The position numbers and the translations under genes were made by a program. From Treponema sp. Marseille-Q3903 (lineage in GTDB: Bacteria > Spirochaetota > Spirochaetia > Treponematales > Treponemataceae), in the NCBI RefSeq assembly GCF_014334335.1, contig NZ_JACSEU010000001.1, positions 1,240,001-1,304,000 of the forward strand: DNA of 64,000 nucleotides, read 5' to 3'. Positions 54,184-62,943 of the stretch are shown piece by piece. How positions within the stretch are numbered: the first letter of the stretch is position 1; each line of letters opens with the position of its first letter. The notes under the pieces were generated by a model. The model saw only the letters and a program-made list of their open reading frames with translations, had not been told where the DNA came from and did not search any database.

Positions 54184-54669
54184 ATGCCACTTACATTTAG
54201 AGAGCAATTTATTTTGTTTTTAAGAAATCCGGTTTTTCTTTCCTGTCTATTTAGCTGGTTTGGTGCACAGTTTTTAAAAGCAGCTATCAAATTGATATAT
54301 GGGAAAATCCATTCACTTGGGGAACTACTTGAAGTCATGGTTTGGCGCACAGGCGGCATGCCTTCAAGTCATTCTTCTCTTGTGACTTCACTTTGTACAA
54401 CTATTGGATTTAGAAATGGAATAAACTCGGATATTTTTTGTTTTGCACTTGTTTTTTTTCTTGTTGTTATTCGAGATGCATTCGGTGTTCGCCGTTCAAG
54501 CGGAATGCAAGCACATAAGCTAAATGAAATCGGTAATGAACTGAGTACAAAATCAATCCTAGATATTTTTAAACCTCTAAAAGAAGTCGATGGTCATACA
54601 CCGATGGAAGTGCTTTGCGGATGTTTTCTTGGATTTTTTATCGGTCTTGCATTCTCGCTATTAAAATAA
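54184..54669 (+). CDS. Divergent PAP2-family membrane protein
   Basis: 161 residues with four hydrophobic helices and the DUF212 pattern: WRTGGMPSSHSSLVTSL, VIRDAFGVRRSSGMQA and GHTPMEVLCGCFLG. These resemble the phosphatase motifs of PAP2 enzymes, suggesting a lipid-phosphate phosphatase in the membrane; activity is not proven in the family. First gene before the Rnf-like cluster, 39 bases upstream. Confidence 0.88.
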   Translation: MPLTFREQFILFLRNPVFLSCLFSWFGAQFLKAAIKLIYGKIHSLGELLEVMVWRTGGMPSSHSSLVTSLCTTIGFRNGINSDIFCFALVFFLVVIRDAFGVRRSSGMQAHKLNEIGNELSTKSILDIFKPLKEVDGHTPMEVLCGCFLGFFIGLAFSLLK

Positions 54670-54708
54670 ATAAAAAAATTGTAAAAATAAAATGAAAATC
54701 AAATAAAA

Positions 54709-56100
54709 ATGAAAAAAAATTGCTTCGGAATTATCTCACCAATTGTGTTTCTCATTTCGCTGAGTTTTATTTTAGTTTTTAGAGCAGTTCCGTCAGGTAA
54801 ATTGTGGAAAAACTACATTGTGATGTATGTTTCATCTTCAAGCGATGATTCTTCAATTCAAAATGCTTTTACACAAAATGGAATTGAAGATGTTGTTTCT
54901 CTTTCAGGACAATATCTTCCTGTTACTTTTTCTGAAAATTCTCTTGAAGTTTCAATGTTCCGCATCAATTTTGATAAACCTGAATATTCATATTATCTCA
55001 GGAGAAACTCATTCTTTTTTGATAAATCGCAGAATTTCAGACTTTATTATATTCCATCATCGCAGAAGGCAAAATTACAAAACTGCATTAAGTTCCTAGA
55101 TAATATTGGCATTCAGTGCGGAGTCGATTCAGAATCTTCATATCCGTGGATTTTGCCTTTAGTTGCGATTTTGCTGGCTTTAGTAGTTGCGTTTTTTTCA
55201 AAAAATAAAGCAGTTTTTCTTTTTTCTCTTGTGATTCCAGTCTCCTACATTTATGCGAATCCTTTTTATCCGTGTGCACTCGCTTATTGTCTTATTGTGC
55301 TATGCCTTTTTTATATTTCAAATGTTTGGAAACGAAAAGGCGCTGTCGAATATCTTCTTGGAAACTATTGTATTCCTGCAATGGCGTGCACAGCATTTTT
55401 AAGTTCAATTTCATGTTCTGTGCTCTCAGGTGTGATGTTTGTCATAATGGCAGCAGGGGTTTTTGCAGCTTTATATATATTCAATTTTGTTCAAGAATAT
55501 TTTCAAGCAAAAAGTGTAAATTCTTTTGTTCCGGTTTTTATTCGTCCGGCTAAACTTGTTCCACTTTTTTCGGGCAGGTCAAGGACATCGCTATACGCTG
55601 CAACCGCCGCATCTGTGATTTTTATAGCTTTATATGCTTTATCGACTTCATCATCTTTTGATTCTCATTTCTCAAAGATTCAGTTACCAGGCGATTCTTC
55701 TGTTCGTTCACAAAATCTTCCGCAGCTTGAAGAGTATTATAAGTGGATGTGGAACGTCAAAACATATCCTTATAGGTCGCTGAACAGTTCAAATAAAATC
55801 GAAAGCCTGGCTGAATTTCCAAGATACAAAAAAGAAAATGACCGGATTTCAGAATCGTCAGACATTTTTGAATACAATAAAAATTTTAAAGAGGAAGTTT
55901 TCAATCAGATAGATTTGCTCCCTTTTAATTCGATTGAAAAAGTAATAAAATCCGAAGGCTCGGGATTCAATGCAGGATACATCTCATCAAACCAAAACCA
56001 TGTCAATTTATTTGGAATTATTATGATGTTTATTTGTCTTTTTATATTACTTTTTATATACATTTACACTATTATATCCAAGAAAAGGATCAATAAATGA
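54709..56100 (+). CDS. Polytopic membrane protein coupled to rnfC
   Basis: 463 residues; no named family recognised. A signal-anchor helix (10-27), a soluble outer domain (28-145), about six to eight helices (146-320), a second soluble segment (325-430) and a last helix (435-455) ending in Lys/Arg. No cofactor motif is visible. It overlaps rnfC by four bases (ATGA), which ties it to the Rnf-like complex as a likely extra subunit or assembly factor (inference). No ribosome site is seen before the ATG. Confidence 0.7.
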   Translation: MKKNCFGIISPIVFLISLSFILVFRAVPSGKLWKNYIVMYVSSSSDDSSIQNAFTQNGIEDVVSLSGQYLPVTFSENSLEVSMFRINFDKPEYSYYLRRNSFFFDKSQNFRLYYIPSSQKAKLQNCIKFLDNIGIQCGVDSESSYPWILPLVAILLALVVAFFSKNKAVFLFSLVIPVSYIYANPFYPCALAYCLIVLCLFYISNVWKRKGAVEYLLGNYCIPAMACTAFLSSISCSVLSGVMFVIMAAGVFAALYIFNFVQEYFQAKSVNSFVPVFIRPAKLVPLFSGRSRTSLYAATAASVIFIALYALSTSSSFDSHFSKIQLPGDSSVRSQNLPQLEEYYKWMWNVKTYPYRSLNSSNKIESLAEFPRYKKENDRISESSDIFEYNKNFKEEVFNQIDLLPFNSIEKVIKSEGSGFNAGYISSNQNHVNLFGIIMMFICLFILLFIYIYTIISKKRINK

Positions 56101-57398
56101 CTTTATCTAACACGGTTGCTTCGTCAATAATTAAAAATTATCGGTTTTCTCAAAATGCATTTTTGCCACGTATCGTTGAGATTCCTTTGATGATGGAAGA
56201 TGGAATAAGCTATAAAAGCATCGTAAATGTTGGAGATAAAGTGGAAGAAGGGCAGAAAATTGCAGTATCATCTGAATATGACGGTGAGAAGACATTTATT
56301 CGCTCTTCTGTTCCCGGAACTGTCGTCGCAATTGAACCTTGTTTTTCTCCAAACGGACGTCAGACTTTTGCAGTAAAGATAAAAACCGGTGGTAGTTTTT
56401 CATACATCGGAAAAATCCCGAAAGAAAAAAATACACATTATACAAACGAGTTGTTGTCAAAAAAACTTATAGAAGACGGTGTTATAAACACTTTTTATTC
56501 TTCAAAGCCTCAGAATTTCGGGATTCAGCTGAAAAAAGTAAAACCGAAAACAAATATTATCGTACGGCTTTTTGATGAAGACCCATACAGAATCACTGAT
56601 TCATTGATTTCAAGGTTATATTTTGAACAGGTTATAAAAGGTGCAAAAATCCTCTCCGATGCCATTGGTTTTAGTGGAATTGTGTTTTGCGTCGACCAGA
56701 AAATGGAAGACAAATCATATTTTTCAGACAAAAACCCTGAACTTGATAAAAACGTCGCAGTTCTCCAAATGAATTTAAAAAATTACCCTTATGGAATCCC
56801 TAGAGAGATCATTTCTGCATTTAAAAAAAGTGGTCTAAAAAAGACTTGTGGTTTTGAAATCAGCAAAAATGATTTATTTGTAGATTCAACTACAATTTAC
56901 AAAGTTTACAAGTCGGCATGTTTATCTGTGCCTTCCATAAACAGCCTTGTTCATTTTTCCGGTGACTGCCTGAACTTATCGTGTATGCTTGACGTAAAAA
57001 ATGGTGCTTTATTGAAAGATATTGTCAGTCAGCTTGGATACTTTGTAAAAACGCCCGAAATGGTCATAATAAACGGCAGGATGTGCGGAGTTTGCGTTCA
57101 AACCCTTGAAGTTCCCGTCACTTTATACGTGAAGTCTGTCGAGTTTATTTCAAAACAAAAGAAGCTGGATGAACAGATTTACACATGCGTAAACTGTGGC
57201 AACTGTAGGGTTGCATGCCCTGTAAAGCTTTCGCCGGATATACTCTACAACAACATTTCAAAGTTCAAACATTTGCCTGAAAACTTTGCTAAATCTTCAT
57301 TAGCTTGTCTTGAATGTGGCTTATGCAATACTGTTTGTCCTGCTCGTCTTCCGCTTTCTCAGACTATCTCTGTGCTTAAAAAGACAATTGAAAACTAA
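56097..57398 (+). CDS. rnfC: RnfC-like subunit, NADH/FMN motif apparently lost
   Basis: 433 residues. The N-terminal RnfC barrel-sandwich hybrid is clear (ISYKSIVNVGDKVEEGQKIA). Two [4Fe-4S] motifs lie near the C-terminus: CVNCGNCRVACP and CLECGLCNTVCP. The usual GGAGFPTHVK loop and NGAECEPY segment of the flavin/NADH fold should fall in the segment beginning KKLIEDGVINTFYSS, but I cannot find their glycines; RLFDEDPYRITDSL stands where ECEPY would. In Rnf complexes this subunit exchanges electrons with NADH. ATGA overlap with the upstream gene. Confidence 0.85.
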   Translation: MTLSNTVASSIIKNYRFSQNAFLPRIVEIPLMMEDGISYKSIVNVGDKVEEGQKIAVSSEYDGEKTFIRSSVPGTVVAIEPCFSPNGRQTFAVKIKTGGSFSYIGKIPKEKNTHYTNELLSKKLIEDGVINTFYSSKPQNFGIQLKKVKPKTNIIVRLFDEDPYRITDSLISRLYFEQVIKGAKILSDAIGFSGIVFCVDQKMEDKSYFSDKNPELDKNVAVLQMNLKNYPYGIPREIISAFKKSGLKKTCGFEISKNDLFVDSTTIYKVYKSACLSVPSINSLVHFSGDCLNLSCMLDVKNGALLKDIVSQLGYFVKTPEMVIINGRMCGVCVQTLEVPVTLYVKSVEFISKQKKLDEQIYTCVNCGNCRVACPVKLSPDILYNNISKFKHLPENFAKSSLACLECGLCNTVCPARLPLSQTISVLKKTIEN

Positions 57399-57419
57399 AA
57401 TAATATATCGGAAATAAAA

Positions 57420-58505
57420 ATGAAAAATAATTTGAATGATAAAAAATTAAAAAACTCAATAATTTCGATTAAACCTTTTGTTTATACAATCCCGTCGATT
57501 TCATCTGTGTCTATTCGATTTTTAGTTTTGCTAGTTCTTCAAGTCGCTATGCTTTTTTTTACAAAAAGTTTTAATGCTGTTTTTGTAGTTTTGGCGGCTT
57601 TTTTGGGGGCTGCTGTGACTTCTGTCATAAATTATTTTTTAGAAAAAAAAGAACTTTACAATGTTATGAATATTTTGATTCAAGGGCTGTTTATCGGACT
57701 TTTGTTGCCAGAAAATTATCCTGTTGTAACTGTTTTTTTTATTTCCTTTTTGACTTTATTTGTTTCAAGATGCATCGTGTTTAAGAGCGTAAATACTTGG
57801 CTCAATGTACCTGCGATTGCCGTTATCATCGCATGGCTCATAGGTTTTAGATATTTTCCGAATTTTGATGTTTCTTCTGATATTTTAAATTTTAAAAATA
57901 TATCTGCTTATTTAATCCAAAATGGAAATTTCAAAATCTATTCATTCGATACTCCTGTCACAAACTTTATCAATGAAAAAATATTCAGCTTGTTCAGTGT
58001 TTCAATTCCTGAAGGTTTTGTCTCTTTAATCTGTGATACAGGCTCTGCAATCCCAGCATTCCGCTTCAACCTTTTGACAATAATCTCTTCTATCATAATT
58101 TTTTCCGATAATGCTTTCTCCGGTGTAATCCCCACACTTTTTTTAATCACATATTTGCTGCTTGTAAAACTTTTCGGCTCTTTTTTCTTTGGCGGAATAA
58201 TAAATCAGGGAGATATGATTCTTTCGCTTATGACAGGTGGAACTCTGTTTTGCGTAACGTTCCTTATTCAGTGGTATGGGACAAGCTTGATAACTTTTGG
58301 CGGAAAAGTCTTGCTGGGTCTTATTTCTGGCATTTTGGCATTTATAATAATGGGTTGCGGTACGTCTCCTATCGGAATGGCTTATACTGTTCTTATAACG
58401 AATATCTGCTGTATGATGTTGCGCGTAATCGAAGAGAGAAAAAATGAAAACGCAACTGCCAAACTTATCTCGAAGATTTCGATCACAAAAGGAGGGCAGA
58501 GGTGA
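57420..58505 (+). CDS. rnfD: RnfD-like membrane subunit
   Basis: 361 residues with eight or nine hydrophobic helices. Family blocks are visible: ILIQGLFIGLLLPENYP, and at the C-terminus FGGKVLLGLISGILAFIIMGCGTSPIGMAYTVLITN. The flavinylation site, normally SGAT before a Pro, should be near CDTGSAIPAFRFN, where Ile stands in place of Thr; the usual TDPVTSP is replaced near WYGTSLITF. The loss is by eye and needs alignment. The stop overlaps the rnfG start. Confidence 0.82.
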   Translation: MKNNLNDKKLKNSIISIKPFVYTIPSISSVSIRFLVLLVLQVAMLFFTKSFNAVFVVLAAFLGAAVTSVINYFLEKKELYNVMNILIQGLFIGLLLPENYPVVTVFFISFLTLFVSRCIVFKSVNTWLNVPAIAVIIAWLIGFRYFPNFDVSSDILNFKNISAYLIQNGNFKIYSFDTPVTNFINEKIFSLFSVSIPEGFVSLICDTGSAIPAFRFNLLTIISSIIIFSDNAFSGVIPTLFLITYLLLVKLFGSFFFGGIINQGDMILSLMTGGTLFCVTFLIQWYGTSLITFGGKVLLGLISGILAFIIMGCGTSPIGMAYTVLITNICCMMLRVIEERKNENATAKLISKISITKGGQR

Positions 58506-58963
58506 TGAAGCAGCAGATTTCTTATAAAAATTTTTTTATAAAATATGGGACATTTATGAGTGTTCTTTTGGTTTTGTTTTTTTTAATGATTTATTCCATA
58601 GTTGTCTCAAGAAAAAGCTGGAGCAAAAATCTTTGCTATACGATAGAGCGATTTTTAAATGAAAAAGATTCAAATTCGTGGGTTTTATCATCTCAATTGC
58701 ATATAAAAAATCCATTTGTGATGAATGCGGCAGCTTTTGACGCTCGCAACAATAAAGACGGAGAAATGTATAAAGCCGTCATACTGAGAGTACAGACTTT
58801 TTATGGACCTATGGCCGGAGTTTTTATTGTTGATAAAAACAATAACGTTGAGTTTGTGGGATATCCGTCACTTCACGGAGTTATTTCCGAGCAGATTAAA
58901 ATCGACAACTCAAACAAAAGAATCGATTACTGGAAAAATAAAATTCCAGAAATCATAAAGTAA
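58505..58963 (+). CDS. rnfG: RnfG-like subunit without flavinylation motif
   Basis: 152 residues, shorter than usual RnfG (about 200). An N-terminal anchor (15-32) and a short FMN-binding-like domain: VILRVQTFYGPMAGVFIVD and NNVEFVGYPSLHG. The D-x-x-S/T-G-A-T signature that carries covalent FMN does not appear; the protein ends at KNKIPEIIK. GGAGGG precedes the ATG; GTG at 58502 is an alternative. Confidence 0.75.
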   Translation: MKQQISYKNFFIKYGTFMSVLLVLFFLMIYSIVVSRKSWSKNLCYTIERFLNEKDSNSWVLSSQLHIKNPFVMNAAAFDARNNKDGEMYKAVILRVQTFYGPMAGVFIVDKNNNVEFVGYPSLHGVISEQIKIDNSNKRIDYWKNKIPEIIK

Positions 58964-58970
58964 AGGATAT

Positions 58971-59591
58971 ATGATGGAACAGAAAAAATTAAGTTTATAT
59001 ATAACAGCGTATCTTGCTCTTTTTGTGCCGACTCCCGGAAGATTAGTCTACGGAATTACATTGCTTTTGGAATTAAACATCCTGCTTTTGGGTGGTATCC
59101 TCGTAGATTTTCTTGTCAAAAAATTCAAGTTTACAGAGATAAGAACTTATATCGTCATGACTTTTTTGATTTTTTTTACAGTCATCTATAGGCAGATTTT
59201 TGCAATCGCTTATTCTGAGGTTGCTTTGACACTCGGCTTTTTGTTCTATTTCCCGCCGGTTTCATTGCTCCTGATAGACAATATTTTAAAATCGTCAGAA
59301 ACCGATTTTGGTTTGAGAATAAAAAAATCTTTACATAATTCTCTGTTTTTTTCATTTTTTGGGCTTATTTTATTTTTATTTCGAGACATCGTTTGTTATG
59401 GAACATTTACTTTTTACGGAAGTAAACATCAGATATTTGAAAAAGTTCTGTTCAATTCCGATAAAATAGGACTTTTTTCTTTCTTCGGAACAGTTCCCGG
59501 AGTTTTGTGTCTGATTGGTGTTTTGTTTTATCTTGATGTCTTTTTCAGAAACAAAATGAGGATTATAAAAAATTCTGGAGAGGCTGAATGA
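58971..59591 (+). CDS. rnfE: RnfE-like membrane subunit
   Basis: 206 residues with six hydrophobic helices. Position in the gene order and paired-helix topology fit RnfE/NqrD. The GLCP cysteine region of helix I aligns by eye with LFVPTPGRLVYG, and the NC-x-x-L-G-R-A-E-A-F block with IDNILKSSETDFG; both metal-ligand cysteines are thus absent. ATGs at 58971 and 58974 are both possible after AAAGGA. Overlaps rnfA by four bases. Confidence 0.78.
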   Translation: MMEQKKLSLYITAYLALFVPTPGRLVYGITLLLELNILLLGGILVDFLVKKFKFTEIRTYIVMTFLIFFTVIYRQIFAIAYSEVALTLGFLFYFPPVSLLLIDNILKSSETDFGLRIKKSLHNSLFFSFFGLILFLFRDIVCYGTFTFYGSKHQIFEKVLFNSDKIGLFSFFGTVPGVLCLIGVLFYLDVFFRNKMRIIKNSGEAE

Positions 59592-60151
59592 TTTATCTCG
59601 ATTCATTTTTGTATTACACAGTCTTTGCATCTGCAGTTTTGATTTACGGCATTGGAATAAATAAAACCGTCGACATCGGAATCACAAAATTTGAGGATTT
59701 TTCCTTTTATGTAAAAAGCGTTGTTGTAATCGCTTTGTCTTCAATTGCGTCATGGCTTATGACACATTATATTCTAGTTCCGGTCAACCTTATAGAACTT
59801 TATCCGATCGTGACTTTTATAGTGTTTGCATGCATAAATTCACTCGCTGGAGCAATTATTAGTCTCAAGAAGAATACTTCAGGCTCTGAATTTGCAGTTT
59901 CATTTTTGATAACACTTCTTTCAGTTTCAGAAAGTACGTCGCTGCTTGATACAATCGTGATTTTTTTTAGCTGTATTTTTACTTTGGTGTTGCTCATTCC
60001 AATTTGTATCACTTTTAAGAAAAGAGTTTCCAGTGATGGGCGGAGCCTCGATGAAAATTATTATAGTTTTTTCTTCATCTTTATTGCCATAATTTTAATA
60101 AGTATGACTGTGTGGGATGTAGTTTGGTTTAATCTTGGAGCAATAAAATGA
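59588..60151 (+). CDS. rnfA: RnfA-like membrane subunit
   Basis: 187 residues, six hydrophobic helices. The first cysteine motif of RnfA (LGICPF) is replaced near LIYGIGINKTVD; the second (VNCAVLG) may survive as FACINSLAGA. RnfA and RnfE normally bind one [2Fe-2S] cluster between them with four cysteines; at most one appears here. Overlaps rnfB by four bases. Confidence 0.78.
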   Translation: MIYLDSFLYYTVFASAVLIYGIGINKTVDIGITKFEDFSFYVKSVVVIALSSIASWLMTHYILVPVNLIELYPIVTFIVFACINSLAGAIISLKKNTSGSEFAVSFLITLLSVSESTSLLDTIVIFFSCIFTLVLLIPICITFKKRVSSDGRSLDENYYSFFFIFIAIILISMTVWDVVWFNLGAIK

Positions 60152-60753
60152 TTTTATCAATAATTCTTTTGATTTTGTTTATTATAGCACTTATCTTTAT
60201 CACTTTTTTTACATTGTATTTTTTTGTCCCATCTATAAGAAAAAACAATGAAAATGATGATATCTTTATCTCTCTAAAAGCAAAAAACACAGTTATTCCC
60301 GAAAAAACAGCAACAAATTCTACCGACAAAAAAGCTGTCGTGATGTGTTCATGTAAAAAAGAATTTGCTTTAGCCCGACCTGATTACAATAAGGAATATT
60401 CATGCAAGATGATTAAATCGCTTTTTTGTTCCGGTTTGGACTGCAAATTCGCATGTATCGGGTTGGGAGACTGCGCAAAAGTGTGCGAACAGTCTGCGAT
60501 TGTGATCGAAAACACAACTGCTGTGATTACTGCCAATTGCAGTGGCTGCGGAAAATGCGTTGATGTTTGCCCTCAGAATATTATAGAGCTTATTTCAAGC
60601 GATACGGCGACAATTGTAAAATGCGGCAACGTTACAGGAGAGCAGACTTCTTGTTCTGCATATAAAAAAGAAGAAAAAGCCGAATGGAAGCCAAAAAAAG
60701 ACTTTAAAATATGGGCATATTGTTATAGAATTATCAACAGAACTAGATGTTAA
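60148..60753 (+). CDS. rnfB: RnfB-like iron-sulfur subunit
   Basis: 201 residues. N-terminal anchor helix, then VVMCSCKKEF and CKFACIGLGDCAKVCEQSAI, the RnfB C-G-L-G-D-C block, and one ferredoxin motif CSGCGKCVDVCP. The family's N-terminal LLPGANCGACG cluster and the second C-terminal ferredoxin module are missing. In Rnf it accepts or donates electrons with ferredoxin. Last gene of the cluster; 98 bases follow with no clear terminator. Confidence 0.82.
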   Translation: MILSIILLILFIIALIFITFFTLYFFVPSIRKNNENDDIFISLKAKNTVIPEKTATNSTDKKAVVMCSCKKEFALARPDYNKEYSCKMIKSLFCSGLDCKFACIGLGDCAKVCEQSAIVIENTTAVITANCSGCGKCVDVCPQNIIELISSDTATIVKCGNVTGEQTSCSAYKKEEKAEWKPKKDFKIWAYCYRIINRTRC

Positions 60754-60851
60754 AATTCTTTATTTGAAATATTATATAAAAAGCTAAATGTTTTTGGGGA
60801 AAAGCATGTACTAAGGAGAGATAAAAGGCTGTTGGGTGTGGGAGAGCCGTA

Positions 60852-62858
60852 TTGCGAATAATGGATTCAATATACGTAAGTTTTAATTTAAAGCCATTTT
60901 CATCTTGTTCAGATTCAAATGATGTATTTGAAAATAACTTTCAGACCGTTTTTAAACCATTAATCCAGTTTTTGTATTCACATCCATCGTTTAGATTTTC
61001 TTTTGCTTTTAGTGGTAGGCAGATCCAATTTTTTAAAAAGCGAAAGAATGAGTTTATCGCAATTCTTCGAGAGCTTGTTGAAAGGAATCAAGTTGAAATA
61101 TTTGGTGGCGGTTATTATGAACCTTTATTGCCTTTGCTTTATCCTGTAGATAGAAACGGGCAGATCGATTTGCTTTCAGCAGAAATAAGACAGACATTTG
61201 GAAAACGTCCGCGTGGGATTGTTTTTTTTGAAGATTGCTGGGATTCTGCACTTGTAAACAATATCCACACATGCGGTATTGAATACGCAATTTTGGACAG
61301 CGTACTTTTGCAGGAAAATAAACGAAAATTTTTGCCGATAATAATGTCAGATCTCGGAAAATCAGTAGATATTTATCTTTATCATAAAGACTTGGCGCCG
61401 AATAAAGATATTTCTCCCGAAACATTCATACAAAATATTGTAAAAGCTGTAAAGAAAATTGAAAAGAATGATAACCATATTCAACTCTGTCCAGAAAGAA
61501 TCATAAACTTGAATCTTACACAGGAAGATATTGTTGAGCTTACGCAAAGCAAATGGTTTGAAAAATTTTTCGCTCTTATAAATGATGGCAATTCAAATAT
61601 AAAACTTACATCAAATTTTGAATATAAATCAAAGATTGCAAAAACAAAAATCCCGGCGTATATTCCGGTTGGAATCAGCGAAAGCGTTTCGGCTGCTGTA
61701 AACAAGAAAAATAATGAGAGCAAAAGCCGTTCACCTTTTACAATTTATGATTACATGCACACTTATCCGAACAGCCAGTATTTATACAACAGAATAATGT
61801 ACATAAGCATGCTTGTAAATCAATATAAAAATGACAAGATGCGGAAAAAGGCTGCCAGAGAAAAACTTTGGGAAGCACAGGCTGGAACAGCTATTCTTTT
61901 TACGACGAATACACCTTATGAAAATTCTTTGCACAGACAAAAAACTTATAAAAATTTGATGGAAGCTGAAAAAATTCTTCGTAAAGATGGTAAATTCAAG
62001 CAGTGTGTAACTCGTTTTGATTATGATAACGATGGGCTTGATGAATATATCTGCCGAATGGAACATTATTTTTCATATATTTCATTGATAAGCGGTGCCG
62101 TGCGAGAACTTGATTTGATAAAAAATACTGGAAACTATCTCAACAATTTACGCCGTGATAAAGATTTTGACGGCTGCTGTGATGATTATGACAGAGGACT
62201 GTTTGTAGACCATCTGTTTACAAAAGAACAGTTCAATCTTTATATAAAAAATGAACGTTCTGGAGATGGCGTTTTTTCCAGAATTCAATATTCAGAAGTG
62301 AAATTTTCGCAAATACATCACGAAATCCAGCTTGCGGCTCACGCTGTCTGGAAGCCTACGAATCAAGCTGTATATTTGAGAAAAAAATATGAGATTACCG
62401 CTGTAGGAATGACTGTTCAGTATATCATCAAAAATGAAAGCGACAAAAAACTATGTGCAAAATTTGCAGTAGAGTCGAGCATCGTAAATCCATCTTTTAA
62501 TCCCCTTGATGTTGTCTATTTCAGTGATGAAGTTGTAGACAATGAAGCGATTGTAAACCTAGATACTTCTGAAAACACTTATCAGCTTAATTCAAAAGGA
62601 AAATTAAATGATGTTCAAATTGCGCGTTTAACCGATACCGCAAATGGAATCTCTTTTGTGTTTGAGCCGAACGAAAAATGCGGATACTTTTTCAGTCCAA
62701 TCACTTTCCACCGTCCAAGTTTTGATTATAAAATTATTGAGCCTGTCAGCATGTCTTTTGTTTCGACTTTGTTCTGGGATTTAAATATCGAGCCGGGAAT
62801 GGAAACGGAAAAATATATCAATTTTACAATTGTGCCTGTGAAAAAATCTTCAAAGTAG
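60852..62858 (+). CDS. GH57-like glycoside hydrolase/transferase, possibly inactive
   Basis: 668 residues. Similar in layout to GH57 4-alpha-glucanotransferases: NQVEIFGGGYYEPLLPLLYP, a possible nucleophile E127 in GIVFFEDCWDSALV, and a DUF1926-like C-terminal beta region (from about 440, RGLFVDHLF). The acid/base DDGEKFG block seems replaced near LCPERIINL, and the WHG-type motif by TTNTPYENSLHR. TTG at 60852 has GGGAG seven bases upstream; ATG at 60861 is the alternative. No signal peptide. Stands between rnfB and a convergent decarboxylase gene. Confidence 0.72.
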   Translation: MRIMDSIYVSFNLKPFSSCSDSNDVFENNFQTVFKPLIQFLYSHPSFRFSFAFSGRQIQFFKKRKNEFIAILRELVERNQVEIFGGGYYEPLLPLLYPVDRNGQIDLLSAEIRQTFGKRPRGIVFFEDCWDSALVNNIHTCGIEYAILDSVLLQENKRKFLPIIMSDLGKSVDIYLYHKDLAPNKDISPETFIQNIVKAVKKIEKNDNHIQLCPERIINLNLTQEDIVELTQSKWFEKFFALINDGNSNIKLTSNFEYKSKIAKTKIPAYIPVGISESVSAAVNKKNNESKSRSPFTIYDYMHTYPNSQYLYNRIMYISMLVNQYKNDKMRKKAAREKLWEAQAGTAILFTTNTPYENSLHRQKTYKNLMEAEKILRKDGKFKQCVTRFDYDNDGLDEYICRMEHYFSYISLISGAVRELDLIKNTGNYLNNLRRDKDFDGCCDDYDRGLFVDHLFTKEQFNLYIKNERSGDGVFSRIQYSEVKFSQIHHEIQLAAHAVWKPTNQAVYLRKKYEITAVGMTVQYIIKNESDKKLCAKFAVESSIVNPSFNPLDVVYFSDEVVDNEAIVNLDTSENTYQLNSKGKLNDVQIARLTDTANGISFVFEPNEKCGYFFSPITFHRPSFDYKIIEPVSMSFVSTLFWDLNIEPGMETEKYINFTIVPVKKSSK

Positions 62859-62943
62859 AATGCCGGCAGAGCGTTTTAAATAAGGCTTTGTATAATGCGA
62901 CAAGAGCGTCTGTGCAAACAACTTTTCAATAGATTACAAAATA

